Positions 1 through 8,040 of a stretch of 15,017 nucleotides of DNA are shown in pieces. The notes under the pieces are model-generated. The model saw only the letters and a list, made by a program, of their open reading frames with translations, was not told the origin of the DNA and made no database searches. The position numbers and the translations under genes were made by a program. Origin of the DNA: CAYGZC01 sp964354225. GTDB taxonomy: Bacteria; Bacteroidota; Ignavibacteria; UBA10030; SZUA-254. Every line of letters starts with the position of its first letter. The stretch's first letter is position 1. The stretch lies in NCBI GenBank assembly GCA_964354225.1, contig CAYGZC010000016.1, positions 1 through 15,017 on the forward strand, given 5' to 3'.

Positions 1-33
1 ATTCGACCGTGAAAAGTCCGAATTAATAATGAA

Positions 34-1329
34 CTAAGAAATTTTCTTCATCTTCTCCCACAGCTTCTTCGCCACCTTCTTCGATTTTTCATAGACCGAT
101 TCAACATCGAATCCGATCAGCACACGGTTTTTCACAACCCATTTACCGTCAATCATCACCGATTCGACCATAGATGAATTCATGCCGAAGAGAAAATGTC
201 CGGCAAGATTTTCTATCGTCATTGGTGTTGGGGGCTGATAATCGAGGATAACAAGATCGGCGGCAGATCCCTTCTCGAGTGTTCCAAATTTGTGATTATA
301 TATTTCTGAAATCAATCGCTGTCCGTTTTGTAGAAGCTGTGTCATGCTTACGTTTTCAGTTTCATGCGAATCCTGCCGCTTGTAAAATCCGATTTTCGAT
401 TCCTCGAACATATCGGCTGGGAATCCATCCGTACCTAATCCGGCACGTTCACCAAATAAATGTAACGGTGCGTAACCAACGCGGTTGTTCATGTTGGAAC
501 GCGGATTGTGTATGATCCAGCTCTTCGCGCTTCTAACTTTCTCCAATTCCTTTGCACTCAGATGAACACCATGGACAAGAATTGAATCCCTCCGAAGAAT
601 TCCATGTTCTTCTAAACGATCAACCACGCTGCAGCGGTAATTTTCTTCTGCATCTGTAATATCCGCCTTATCTTCTGCGACATGAATGTGAGCACCGACT
701 TTATACTTCGAAGCCATTTCGCCGCAAAGACGGAGAGTTTCATTGCTCATAGTGATAGCGGCATGAGCACCGACCATTCCGCAGAACTGAGAATTCTTAC
801 GGTTGTCTTTAATGAACCGCTCATTCTCTTCCAAACCTTTGTCGCGCTCTTTCTTGCCGCCGCGATCGGTAACTTCGTAACATAAAACTCCACGCAATCC
901 GACTTCCCATATCGCCTCTTTTATAATATCCAGTGAGCCGGTAATTGATTTTGGTGATGCGTGATGATCGATTAGAGTTGTTGTACCGCATCGCACAGCA
1001 TCTATCGCTCCGACAAGCGCACTATAATAGATAGAATCTTCGTCAAGTGCACGATCAAGCTTCCACCAAATCTTTTGAAGGATCTCAAGAAAATTTTGCG
1101 GCGGCTCTTTCGGTCCTGCCATACCACGTGCAAGTGCCGAGTAGAGATGCGTATGCGAGTTCACCAGTCCAGGCATAACGATCCTTCCTGCAAGATCGTG
1201 CACATCCTCGCCTTTCTTCAGCGTTAGGTTTTTTCCCTTATCAACTATATTACTGTTGTGGATGCGTATGTCGACCGATTCAATGGATGCGGGATTGAGG
1301 ATGATGGATGTTGTGTTTTTGAGTAACAT
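34..1329 (-). CDS. ssnA: SsnA-type aminohydrolase (amidohydrolase superfamily)
   Basis: Metal-dependent cytosolic hydrolase of the ATZ/TRZ-like amidohydrolases. Seen (residues counted from an upstream TTG at 1341; subtract 4 for the chosen start): the HTH metal motif at 63-65 in an NSHTHLYSALARG context, IDHHASP near 125-130, GAHIHVAED near 216-224, VHG at 256-258, and GLGTDGFPADMFEE near 301-314. The stretches WWKLDRALDE and HNPRSNMNNRVGY match my memory of E. coli SsnA closely, so I use the symbol. The frame can open at TTG 1341, but ATG 1329 gives the family-typical MLLKN start and has a weak GGAAAAG ahead of it; that gives 431 aa. Known: ssnA commonly sits in selenium/purine gene sets beside xanthine dehydrogenase genes, and its physiological substrate is not firmly established. 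Inferred: it deaminates or ring-opens a purine-derived compound here. It is last in the minus-strand catabolic operon. Confidence 0.88.
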   Translation of the reverse strand: MLLKNTTSIILNPASIESVDIRIHNSNIVDKGKNLTLKKGEDVHDLAGRIVMPGLVNSHTHLYSALARGMAGPKEPPQNFLEILQKIWWKLDRALDEDSIYYSALVGAIDAVRCGTTTLIDHHASPKSITGSLDIIKEAIWEVGLRGVLCYEVTDRGGKKERDKGLEENERFIKDNRKNSQFCGMVGAHAAITMSNETLRLCGEMASKYKVGAHIHVAEDKADITDAEENYRCSVVDRLEEHGILRRDSILVHGVHLSAKELEKVRSAKSWIIHNPRSNMNNRVGYAPLHLFGERAGLGTDGFPADMFEESKIGFYKRQDSHETENVSMTQLLQNGQRLISEIYNHKFGTLEKGSAADLVILDYQPPTPMTIENLAGHFLFGMNSSMVESVMIDGKWVVKNRVLIGFDVESVYEKSKKVAKKLWEKMKKIS

Positions 1330-1347
1330 AATCTTTTCCAATATTTT

Positions 1348-1400
1348 GTCTTTGCGTGTCTTTTCCCGAAGGGATTCCCTCGGAAGCGATCTTCGTGGTC
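1348..1400. repeat. Intergenic repeat-like segment with palindromic core
   Basis: The gap between the PLP enzyme and ssnA, read on the minus strand, contains ACCACGAAGA and, beyond a palindromic insert, AAGACACGCAAAGACAAA. This resembles the ACCACGAAGACACGAAG-type interspersed repeats that I remember from many environmental bacterial genomes; that is recollection, not a search. The insert at 1366-1383 is a near-perfect palindrome: CCGA-A-GGGA-T-TCCC-TCGG. I see no T-tract, so it is not an intrinsic terminator. Confidence 0.4.
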
Positions 1401-1440
1401 ATATTTTAACCGACAAGTATGTAAAGATTCGCAAAGGGGT

Positions 1441-2691
1441 TTATAGTTTTAGTTGTTTTTCTATAACGTTTGCAACTGCATCGAGGTTTGGCTCGATTAT
1501 GTGTTCTTTTCCTGCAGCTTGTCTTGCCGACTGGATATCTTTCAATCCATTACCGGTGATAACAACCACCGCGGTTTCGTTTGACTTTACAATATTTTCT
1601 TCAACTGCCTTCTTCAATCCTGCTACACCGGCAACGCCAGCCGGCTCACCGAATACTCCCCCGAGTCGAGCAGTAAGCCGCATCGCTTCTAAAATTTCTT
1701 CATCCGATACAGCGATCATTTCACCGTGCGATAATCTGACTTGCTGAATTGCTCTTCTCCAGTTTCTCGGAGTACCGACTGCGATGCTATCGGCTATCGT
1801 GTTTGTATCGGATGGAATTAAATCTTTACCAAATCTAAACGCATCAAAAATCGGTTTAGCTCCTTCGGCTTGCACACCTAACAAACGCGGTACGCGGTCG
1901 ATGAATCCAAGCCGCTTCATCTCCTGTACACCTTTTCCGATTCCACCAATCGTGCAGCCATCACCCATAGAAACAACAACCCAATCAGGTAAATGTTCTT
2001 TCATCTGCTCAGCGATTTCCAAGCCGGCTGTTTTTTTTCCTTCCACCAGGAACGGGTTTGTACCGCTGTTACGGGTGTACCAACCAAACTGATCACATGA
2101 TTGTTTGCTGAGGTCGAATGCTTGCCCGTAAGTTCCTTTCACTCTGAACACAGTCGCGCCAAAGATAAGAAGTTGCGTAATTTTCGGTTCTGGTGCTCTT
2201 TCTGGTACGAAGATGTAGCTTTTCAATCCGACTGCCGCAGATAATCCAGCAAGTGATGATGCGGCATTCCCTGTAGATGCGCAAGCAATAGTATTGAATC
2301 TGAATTCCATTGCTTTCAAAACACCAATAGAGCTTGCTCGGTCTTTGAACGAGTTTGTTGGATTGCGGCCATCATCCTTCAAAAATAATTTTCTAATACC
2401 AACATGACGTGCAAGTCGTGGTACATCGTATACCGGTGTCCAGCCGATGTGTAAATGTGGAAGCGGTATGTCGGGAGAGATGGGAAGTAATTCTTTATAA
2501 CGCCAATGGTCCAAAGATCGATTTGAGATATGGGATTTGAGATTTGGGATTAATCTATCATAATCGTAATCTACATCAAGGATACCTTCGATGCCGCAGC
2601 GGGTACAGGTGAAAACATTTCCGTGCGGATATGATGAACCGCAGAGTAGACATTTCAAATTAGTTACAAATTGAGGTGGAGAGAATTTCAT
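1441..2691 (-). CDS. PLP-dependent threonine-synthase-like enzyme
   Basis: Fold-type II PLP enzyme, 416 aa. Seen: an N-terminal four-cysteine zinc ribbon (C14, C17, C29, C32); the PLP lysine motif NPTNSFKDRAS with K116; STGNAASS at 139-146; a glycine-rich loop SMGDGCTIGGIGKG at 241-254; and GVFGEPAG and ITGNGLKD toward the end, both typical of threonine synthases. The start is ATG 2691 with no Shine-Dalgarno visible. Known: threonine synthase converts O-phosphohomoserine to threonine, and short zinc-ribbon forms of about 400 aa are common. Context: it lies between xdhB and ssnA in a catabolic operon, not next to hom or thrB. In E. coli the ssnA/xdh region carries ygeX, another fold-II PLP enzyme (diaminopropionate ammonia-lyase). 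A catabolic lyase role is therefore a real alternative to threonine synthesis. A 14-bp tandem repeat at 2520-2551 encodes residues 47-57. Confidence 0.8.
   Translation of the reverse strand: MKFSPPQFVTNLKCLLCGSSYPHGNVFTCTRCGIEGILDVDYDYDRLIPNLKSHISNRSLDHWRYKELLPISPDIPLPHLHIGWTPVYDVPRLARHVGIRKLFLKDDGRNPTNSFKDRASSIGVLKAMEFRFNTIACASTGNAASSLAGLSAAVGLKSYIFVPERAPEPKITQLLIFGATVFRVKGTYGQAFDLSKQSCDQFGWYTRNSGTNPFLVEGKKTAGLEIAEQMKEHLPDWVVVSMGDGCTIGGIGKGVQEMKRLGFIDRVPRLLGVQAEGAKPIFDAFRFGKDLIPSDTNTIADSIAVGTPRNWRRAIQQVRLSHGEMIAVSDEEILEAMRLTARLGGVFGEPAGVAGVAGLKKAVEENIVKSNETAVVVITGNGLKDIQSARQAAGKEHIIEPNLDAVANVIEKQLKL
2520..2551. repeat. 14-bp tandem repeat inside coding sequence
   Basis: Two units, GATTTGAGATATGG and GATTTGAGATTTGG, differ at one base and are followed by GATT. 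They lie in frame in the PLP enzyme gene and encode part of the linker between its zinc ribbon and catalytic domain (about residues 47-57). A related short repeat is found at 11889-11902. Confidence 0.75.
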
Positions 2692-2701
2692 ATTAATATT
2701 A

Positions 2702-2775
2702 TTTCAGATAACACTGATTAAGCGGATCAACACGGAAAGATTGAACTTGTGGATTCCTGTGTAATCCGTGGTTGA
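2702..2775. repeat. Interspersed repeat-like element between xdhB and PLP gene
   Basis: The whole gap downstream of xdhB resembles a composite of CACTGATTAAGCGGATCAACACGG and TGTGTAATCCGTGGTTGA. On the minus strand this reads AACCACGGATTACACAGG, then TCCGTGTTGATCCGCTTAATCAGTG. I recognise it as the 'ACCACGGATTACACGGAT' class of intergenic repeat seen in many environmental bacteria; this is recollection. It abuts the xdhB stop codon at 2776 directly and carries no T-tract. Confidence 0.5.
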
Positions 2776-5094
2776 CTATTTTTTTACCTTTTCCTTTAAT
2801 TTCTCTATCGAGAGTAAAATCACTTCGTTTGTTGCCGGCAGCGAAAATTCAGGCTCGATCTTATGGTTGCCAACAGCCGAGATTGCATCTTTGATGGCAA
2901 GCCAAACAGAAAGCGCAAGCATAAACGGCGGCTCTCCAATTGCTTTGCTTCTACGGATTGTGCCAACCGGGTTTGGAACTCCTTCCATCAACTTGACACG
3001 AAAATCTTTTGGAACATCTTGCACCGTAGGAATTTTGTAGGTATCAGGTGAATGAGTCATCAAATTTCCTTTGCTGTCCCATTTTATTTCTTCAGTGGTG
3101 CACCAACCAACGCCTTGAATGAACCCGCCTTCAATCTGCCCCATATCAATACCGGGATTAATGGAATCTCCAACATCCTGCAAAATATCCGTTCTCAAAA
3201 GCGTGTGCTGACCCGTAAGAATATCAATCATCACTTCAGAAACTGCCATTCCGAATGAATAATAAAAGAACGGTTTCCCCCGTCCCTTAATCTTATCCCA
3301 GCCGATTGTCGGTGTTTTGTAGAAACCGGCAGCACTCAAACTTACCTGTCGTAAATTCATTTGAAGCATAGCATCGAAGAAAGATATTTTTCTTTCAGGA
3401 TGATCGGAATCGAATATGAAATTATCTTTAAAAATAATGGACGATAGAATAGAAGGATGATGAACGTCTTTCTCATTCCACAGTTGTGCTAATTCTTTTG
3501 AGATCCGTTCTTTGATTGTCTCGATTGCATTCTTCACAGCCATCCCGTTCATATCGGAACCGGACGAAGCGGCGGTTGCAGAAGTGTTTGGAACTTTAGA
3601 TGTGTTCGTAGCATTTACTTTCACTCGGTCAGGACTTACACCAAACTCAGCCGCAGCGATTTGCTGAATTTTTGTGTTAAGCCCCTGCCCCATCTCTGTA
3701 CCGCCGTGATTGACAAGAACCGTTCCATCGGTGTAAACATTTACTAAAACACCCGCCTGATTGAGAAACGTCGTGGTAAAAGAAATTCCAAATTTCACCG
3801 GTGTTAGTGCGAGACCTTTTTTGAAGAATTCATTCTGAGCATTAAAGTCGGCTATCTCTTTGCGTCGTTTTTCATACTCAGCCGATTTCATTATTTGATC
3901 AAAGATAACATGCAACCGATTGTTCTCAACAGTTTGTCCATAATGAGTGACGTTTCTATCTTTCGATCCGTAAAAATTCTTAAATCGAATTTCAATCGCA
4001 TCTTTCTTCAGAAATCTTGCAATGCGATCTATAATTGTTTCGATAGCTGCCATTCCTTGAGGTCCGCCGAACCCACGCATCGCTGTGTTGGATGGAAGAT
4101 TTGTCTTCCAAACTCGCCCTTCAACAAAGAAGTTTGGGACGTAGTATGCATTATCGGTATGAAGCATTGCCCGCTCAAGGATTGCAAAAGATAAATCTGT
4201 TGCTGCGCCGCCGTCACTGTTTAACTCGAACTTTACAGCATGAAGAACTCCATCATCATCAAAACCGACTTCATATTTTGTCAGGAAACGGTGTCGCTTG
4301 CCAGTCATAATCATGTCATCATCACGGAATAGACGGATTTTTACGGGACTTTTTGTTGCATTACAGAGAAGCGCCGACCAACATGCAACGTGATTTGCCT
4401 GTGTTTCCTTGCCACCGAATCCGCCGCCGATTCTTTTAACTTCCACAATAACTTCGTTACGCCTGATTCCGAGAACTTCAGCAACAAGTGCCTGAGTTTC
4501 CGACGGGTGTTGAGTTGAGCTGAAGACGTTGATTTCTTTCCCCTCTCCCAGGATGCAAAGACAAGCTTGTGTCTCGAGATACCAATGCTCTTGTGCACCA
4601 GTCCTAAGCTCACCTTGAATAACATGTGGGGCAGTTTTCAAAGTTGCATTTACATTTCCACATTCAATCTTTCTCGGTGGTCCCATCAGACTACTTTTTA
4701 ACATTGCTGTTTCGATGTCAAGGATTGGTTCGAGAGGTTCATACTCGATCTTGATTAACTTCTCAGCTTCAAGACCCTGCTCGAGCGTCTCCGCAGCGAT
4801 GAGAAACATTGCCTGACCAACAAACGTAACTTCATTTTCTGCAAGGCACATTTCGTCTTTAACCACGGGTCCCATCTGATTGTGTCCCGGTATATCTTTG
4901 TATGATAAAACTGCGTGAACACCAGCAACTTTTCTTGCTTCACTCAAATCGAATGACTTAATTTTAGCGTGGGCATGTAGCGAGTAAACTACTCGTCCTA
5001 CAAGAAGTTGCTCGTTAACGAGGATATCGTCAATATAAACTGCTTCACCGGTAACGTGTCCGACAGCGGAATCATGAGGTAGAATAGTATTCAT
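2776..5094 (-). CDS. xdhB: Xanthine dehydrogenase, molybdopterin-binding subunit
   Basis: Large catalytic subunit of a cytosolic molybdenum hydroxylase, 772 aa, converting hypoxanthine to xanthine and/or xanthine to urate. Seen: QEHWYLETQ at 168-176 (substrate channel), GGGFGGKET at 223-231, ERAMLHTDNAYYVPN at 307-321, AMRGFGGPQG at 338-347, GISFTTTFLNQAG at 436-448, GGTEMGQGLNTK at 464-475, and GEPPFMLA at 720-727. The xanthine oxidase active-site set appears complete by motif alignment from memory: E230 (bovine Glu802), R308 (Arg880), F342 (Phe914), a Phe near 439 (Phe1009) and E721 (Glu1261). This favours a true purine hydroxylase over aldehyde, nicotinate or CO dehydrogenase relatives. 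It overlaps xdhA by four bases (ATGA), so translational coupling is likely. The XdhC insertion chaperone is not in the window. Confidence 0.95.
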   Translation of the reverse strand: MNTILPHDSAVGHVTGEAVYIDDILVNEQLLVGRVVYSLHAHAKIKSFDLSEARKVAGVHAVLSYKDIPGHNQMGPVVKDEMCLAENEVTFVGQAMFLIAAETLEQGLEAEKLIKIEYEPLEPILDIETAMLKSSLMGPPRKIECGNVNATLKTAPHVIQGELRTGAQEHWYLETQACLCILGEGKEINVFSSTQHPSETQALVAEVLGIRRNEVIVEVKRIGGGFGGKETQANHVACWSALLCNATKSPVKIRLFRDDDMIMTGKRHRFLTKYEVGFDDDGVLHAVKFELNSDGGAATDLSFAILERAMLHTDNAYYVPNFFVEGRVWKTNLPSNTAMRGFGGPQGMAAIETIIDRIARFLKKDAIEIRFKNFYGSKDRNVTHYGQTVENNRLHVIFDQIMKSAEYEKRRKEIADFNAQNEFFKKGLALTPVKFGISFTTTFLNQAGVLVNVYTDGTVLVNHGGTEMGQGLNTKIQQIAAAEFGVSPDRVKVNATNTSKVPNTSATAASSGSDMNGMAVKNAIETIKERISKELAQLWNEKDVHHPSILSSIIFKDNFIFDSDHPERKISFFDAMLQMNLRQVSLSAAGFYKTPTIGWDKIKGRGKPFFYYSFGMAVSEVMIDILTGQHTLLRTDILQDVGDSINPGIDMGQIEGGFIQGVGWCTTEEIKWDSKGNLMTHSPDTYKIPTVQDVPKDFRVKLMEGVPNPVGTIRRSKAIGEPPFMLALSVWLAIKDAISAVGNHKIEPEFSLPATNEVILLSIEKLKEKVKK

Positions 5095-6536
5095 TTTCCT
5101 ACCTCCTCTCTTGCTTCATTGTAAAACTTCAACAACAAATTTCTTGCAGCAATGTTTCTAAATTCTGCACTTCCCCTTACGTCCGTTATCGGAGTAAAAT
5201 CATTATCAATATATTGCATTGCTTGTTCAATAATTTCTCGATTCCACTCTTTACCGATGAGAAACTGTTCAGTTTTTGTCGCTCGCTTAGTAAGCTCTGC
5301 CATTCCTCCATACGCAAGTGTTATCGACTTGACTTTATTCCTATCAAGCTCTAATCGGAAACCTGCACTCACCGTTGAAATATCTAAGTCCTTCCGCTTC
5401 GATATCTTGTACGATTTAACAATCACTCCATTCAAAATCTTCGGCATTACAATAGAGGTGATTAATTCATCGGGTTTGCGTACTGTTTTGCGATAACCAG
5501 TGATGTAATTATCCAAAGCAATTTCACGTTGCCCATTTAAACTTTCCAGCACAACTTTGGCACCGTATGCCATCAACACGGGAAGTATGTCGCCGACTGG
5601 AGATGCTGTTCCAAGATTCCCGCCAAGTGTTGCAAGATTTCTGATTTGCTTTGCACCAAATACAGAGAGCATTTCATACAAAGCTGGAAATTTTTTTTTC
5701 ACTTTTGGAATAATATTATTCATTGATACACATGCACCGATTGTTGTTGACAACTCGGTTTCGATAATATTTTTTAATTCCTCAATACCAGAGAGGTCTA
5801 TGATTTCTTTTATTAATTCATGACCTTTGGTAACACGAAGAGCAATGTCGGTTGCTCCACTGATGATGATGGCTTCAGGATGTTGATGCTTAAGAGAGAT
5901 TGCTTCACCCAAACTTGCGGGTCGGAAATAGCGTTGATTATCGGTTTGGATATGGATCGTTTCTTGGGAAATTGATTTCAACATCTTAATGATATTTGGT
6001 TCATCATCCGTGAAATGATCTTTTGAATTGTGAACGCACGATTTTGCTGCCGCATCAACTATCGATCGGTAGCCAGTGCAGCGGCAGAGATTGCCAGTTA
6101 GAGCTTCATCGATTTGCTCTCGTGAAGGATGATTATGATTCTTATAAAGTTCAAACATCGTCATGATAATTCCCGGTGTACAGTAGCCGCATTGGCTTCC
6201 ATATAGATCTACCATCGCTTGCTGAACTGGATGGAGATCACCAGTTGGAACTTTCAAATTCTCAACTGTAATTAACTGCTTGCGATGGATCATTGGTAAA
6301 AAAACAAGGCATGAATCAACGGCTGTGTATCTGATTTTGTTTTCGCCATTAAGTTCACCCAAAACGACCGTACAAGCACCACAATCACCTTCGGCGCATC
6401 CCTCTTTCACACCTTTGTGAGTCGGCAAGGTGCGAAGGTAGTTTAAAACGGTTGTTGTCGGTGTAATTCGCTGGGAACGCTTGAAGTCAAGCTCGACCTT
6501 CTTCCCATCAAGTATGAATGAAATTGTAGAACGCAT
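5091..6536 (-). CDS. xdhA: Xanthine dehydrogenase, FeS/FAD small subunit
   Basis: Electron-transfer subunit, 481 aa, carrying two [2Fe-2S] clusters and FAD in one chain, as in Rhodobacter capsulatus XdhA. Seen: the plant-ferredoxin-like cluster cysteines C47, C52, C55 and C76 (CAEGDCGACT); the second cluster C116, C119, C151 and C153 (CGYCTPG, NLCRCTGYR); an FAD-binding domain with IISGATDIALR near 224-234 and IRNLATLGGNLGTASPVGD near 298-316; and a CO-dehydrogenase-flavoprotein-like C-terminal domain with KRKDLDIS near 380-387. All eight cysteine ligands are present. Electrons would go from Mo in XdhB through FeS to FAD and then to NAD+ or another acceptor. The start is ATG 6536, preceded by CAGGT. 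It is first in the minus-strand operon, with a candidate promoter at 6580-6608. Confidence 0.95.
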   Translation of the reverse strand: MRSTISFILDGKKVELDFKRSQRITPTTTVLNYLRTLPTHKGVKEGCAEGDCGACTVVLGELNGENKIRYTAVDSCLVFLPMIHRKQLITVENLKVPTGDLHPVQQAMVDLYGSQCGYCTPGIIMTMFELYKNHNHPSREQIDEALTGNLCRCTGYRSIVDAAAKSCVHNSKDHFTDDEPNIIKMLKSISQETIHIQTDNQRYFRPASLGEAISLKHQHPEAIIISGATDIALRVTKGHELIKEIIDLSGIEELKNIIETELSTTIGACVSMNNIIPKVKKKFPALYEMLSVFGAKQIRNLATLGGNLGTASPVGDILPVLMAYGAKVVLESLNGQREIALDNYITGYRKTVRKPDELITSIVMPKILNGVIVKSYKISKRKDLDISTVSAGFRLELDRNKVKSITLAYGGMAELTKRATKTEQFLIGKEWNREIIEQAMQYIDNDFTPITDVRGSAEFRNIAARNLLLKFYNEAREEVGK

Positions 6537-6579
6537 GAATACCTGTCGTTTAAATCTAATTTACTAAACAATATTGTGT

Positions 6580-6608
6580 AGTTTAACAATTTTGGTAGCA
6601 AGTTTCAA
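6580..6608 (-). promoter_or_regulatory. Candidate promoter for the xdhA operon
   Basis: On the minus strand TTGAAA (6608-6603), a 17-bp spacer and TAAACT (6585-6580) form a plausible sigma70-type promoter. Its start site would fall near 6573, about 37 nt before the xdhA ATG. The 10-bp palindrome ACAATATTGT (6568-6577) covers the predicted start site and could be an operator. The same half, AATATTGTG, recurs at 6715-6723 near the start of hutI. This is pattern matching only. Confidence 0.35.
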
Positions 6609-6657
6609 GTTTGGAGAAGCAAGGGTGAATTAGGATTATTTGAAATTAATTTCTCAA

Positions 6658-6686
6658 TTGAAAAAACTAAACTTTTTCAGTATCTT
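6658..6686 (+). promoter_or_regulatory. Candidate promoter for the hutI-ftcD-fchA operon
   Basis: TTGAAA (6658-6663), a 17-bp spacer and TATCTT (6681-6686) point toward hutI, giving a start site near 6693 and a leader of about 39 nt before the TTG start codon. The GGAGGG at 6687-6692 would then lie upstream of the transcript and would not act as a ribosome binding site. Confidence 0.4.
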
Positions 6687-6731
6687 GGAGGGCGTTTACA
6701 ACTAACAACACATAAATATTGTGCATTTGAA

Positions 6732-7976
6732 TTGAATCTCGCACTTATCAATATTAAACAATTGGTCACCGTCTGCTCCAATGGTGTGCGGGTTAAGACC
6801 GGAAAAGAGATGCAAAATCTTGGCATCATTGAGAATGCAGCCGTGCTTATTGAGAATGAAAAAATAACATGGTACGGTAAGATGGAGGAACTTTCGATGG
6901 CAAGCATTAAAGAGGCAGACGTACTTGATTGTCTCGATAAAGTTGTCATGCCTGGCTTTGTTGATCCCCACACACACTTGGTTTTTGCTGGCAGCCGCGA
7001 GAACGAATTCGCTATGCGAAGTGCGGGCTTATCTTATCAAGAGATTGCTTTACGCGGCGGTGGAATCATTAGTACAGTGCAGCAAGTTCGCAATAGTACA
7101 AAAAAGGATCTTAAAATAAATGCATGTAAATATCTAAATGCATTCCTTCGTAATGGAACCACAACGGTCGAAATAAAAAGTGGATACGGTCTCGATATGG
7201 ATAATGAAATTAAGATGTTGGAGGCAATCAATGAGTTAAAGGATGAAGAAGTTCTAACAATCGTTCCAACATTTTTAGGCGCTCACGCTGTACCACTGGA
7301 GTTCATTGGGCAAAAAAAAGAATACATTCGTGAAATAACTGAGAGAATGATCCCGTATATCGCTAAGAAAAAACTTGCAGTGTTCTGCGACGCATTTTGT
7401 GAGAAAGGATATTTTGATCAGGAGGATTGCCGGGAAATATTTTCCAAGGGGACCAGTGTGGGGCTGTCGCCAAAAGTTCATGCTGATGAGCTGACGTCGG
7501 GTGGCGGCGCCGAGCTTGCAGTTGAAGTCCGCGCTGCTTCAGCAGATCATCTTGAGCATATCAGCGATGTTGGTATTAAAGCGATAGCACATTCTGGAGT
7601 TGTTGCCGTGTTACTTCCAGGTGTTTCTTTTTTCCTCAATCACCAGCATGCGCCTGCTCGGAAACTTATTGATGCGGGAGTTCCTGTTGCGATTGCCACC
7701 GATTTTAATCCTGGCTCTTGCATGTCGTACAGTATGCCAATGATGATGACAATTGCTTGTGCACAAATGAAGATGTCACCAGAAGAAGTAATAACTGCTT
7801 CCACATTGAATGCTGCCGCCGCGGTGAATCTCTCAAGTGAAATCGGTAGTATTGAGATCGGTAAAAAAGCCGATCTAATTGTATTGGATATTCCAAACTA
7901 TAAATTCTTGCCATATCACTTTGGTGAGAATCATGTTGAGAAGGTTGTGAAGAACGGGGTAGTCCTGGAATTTTGA
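6732..7976 (+). CDS. hutI: Imidazolonepropionase
   Basis: Cytosolic zinc/iron amidohydrolase, 414 aa, that opens the ring of 4-imidazolone-5-propionate to N-formimino-glutamate in histidine breakdown. Seen: FVDPHTHLVFAGSRENEF at 76-93 (H80 and H82 metal ligands), EIKSGYGLD at 147-155, GAHAVP at 183-188, HADELTSGGGAELA at 250-263 (H250, E253), ADHLEH at 271-276 (H273), and ATDFNPGSC at 322-330 (D324). All are canonical for HutI. The only suitable start is TTG 6732: the frame stays open upstream but shows no ATG, GTG or TTG that would fit, and the N-terminus from this TTG (MNLALINIKQLVT) looks family-typical. No clear Shine-Dalgarno is visible. Known substrate as above. Inferred: given the neighbouring xdh and ssnA genes and no hutH or hutU, it could instead or also act on purine-derived 4-imidazolone. 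Confidence 0.93.
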   Translation: MNLALINIKQLVTVCSNGVRVKTGKEMQNLGIIENAAVLIENEKITWYGKMEELSMASIKEADVLDCLDKVVMPGFVDPHTHLVFAGSRENEFAMRSAGLSYQEIALRGGGIISTVQQVRNSTKKDLKINACKYLNAFLRNGTTTVEIKSGYGLDMDNEIKMLEAINELKDEEVLTIVPTFLGAHAVPLEFIGQKKEYIREITERMIPYIAKKKLAVFCDAFCEKGYFDQEDCREIFSKGTSVGLSPKVHADELTSGGGAELAVEVRAASADHLEHISDVGIKAIAHSGVVAVLLPGVSFFLNHQHAPARKLIDAGVPVAIATDFNPGSCMSYSMPMMMTIACAQMKMSPEEVITASTLNAAAAVNLSSEIGSIEIGKKADLIVLDIPNYKFLPYHFGENHVEKVVKNGVVLEF

Positions 7977-8040
7977 ACAATACGAAATATATAAGATGCC
8001 TGTATGAAATTATTTTTTTGTTTTCAATTTTGAATTGTTT

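Noticed and set aside
4029..4625. Several alternate-frame open stretches inside xdhB
   Set aside because: They lie entirely within a gene with complete family motifs and show no independent signals.
6677..6977. Minus-strand open frames opposite the start of hutI
   Set aside because: They are shadows of hutI, whose canonical motifs lie on the plus strand.
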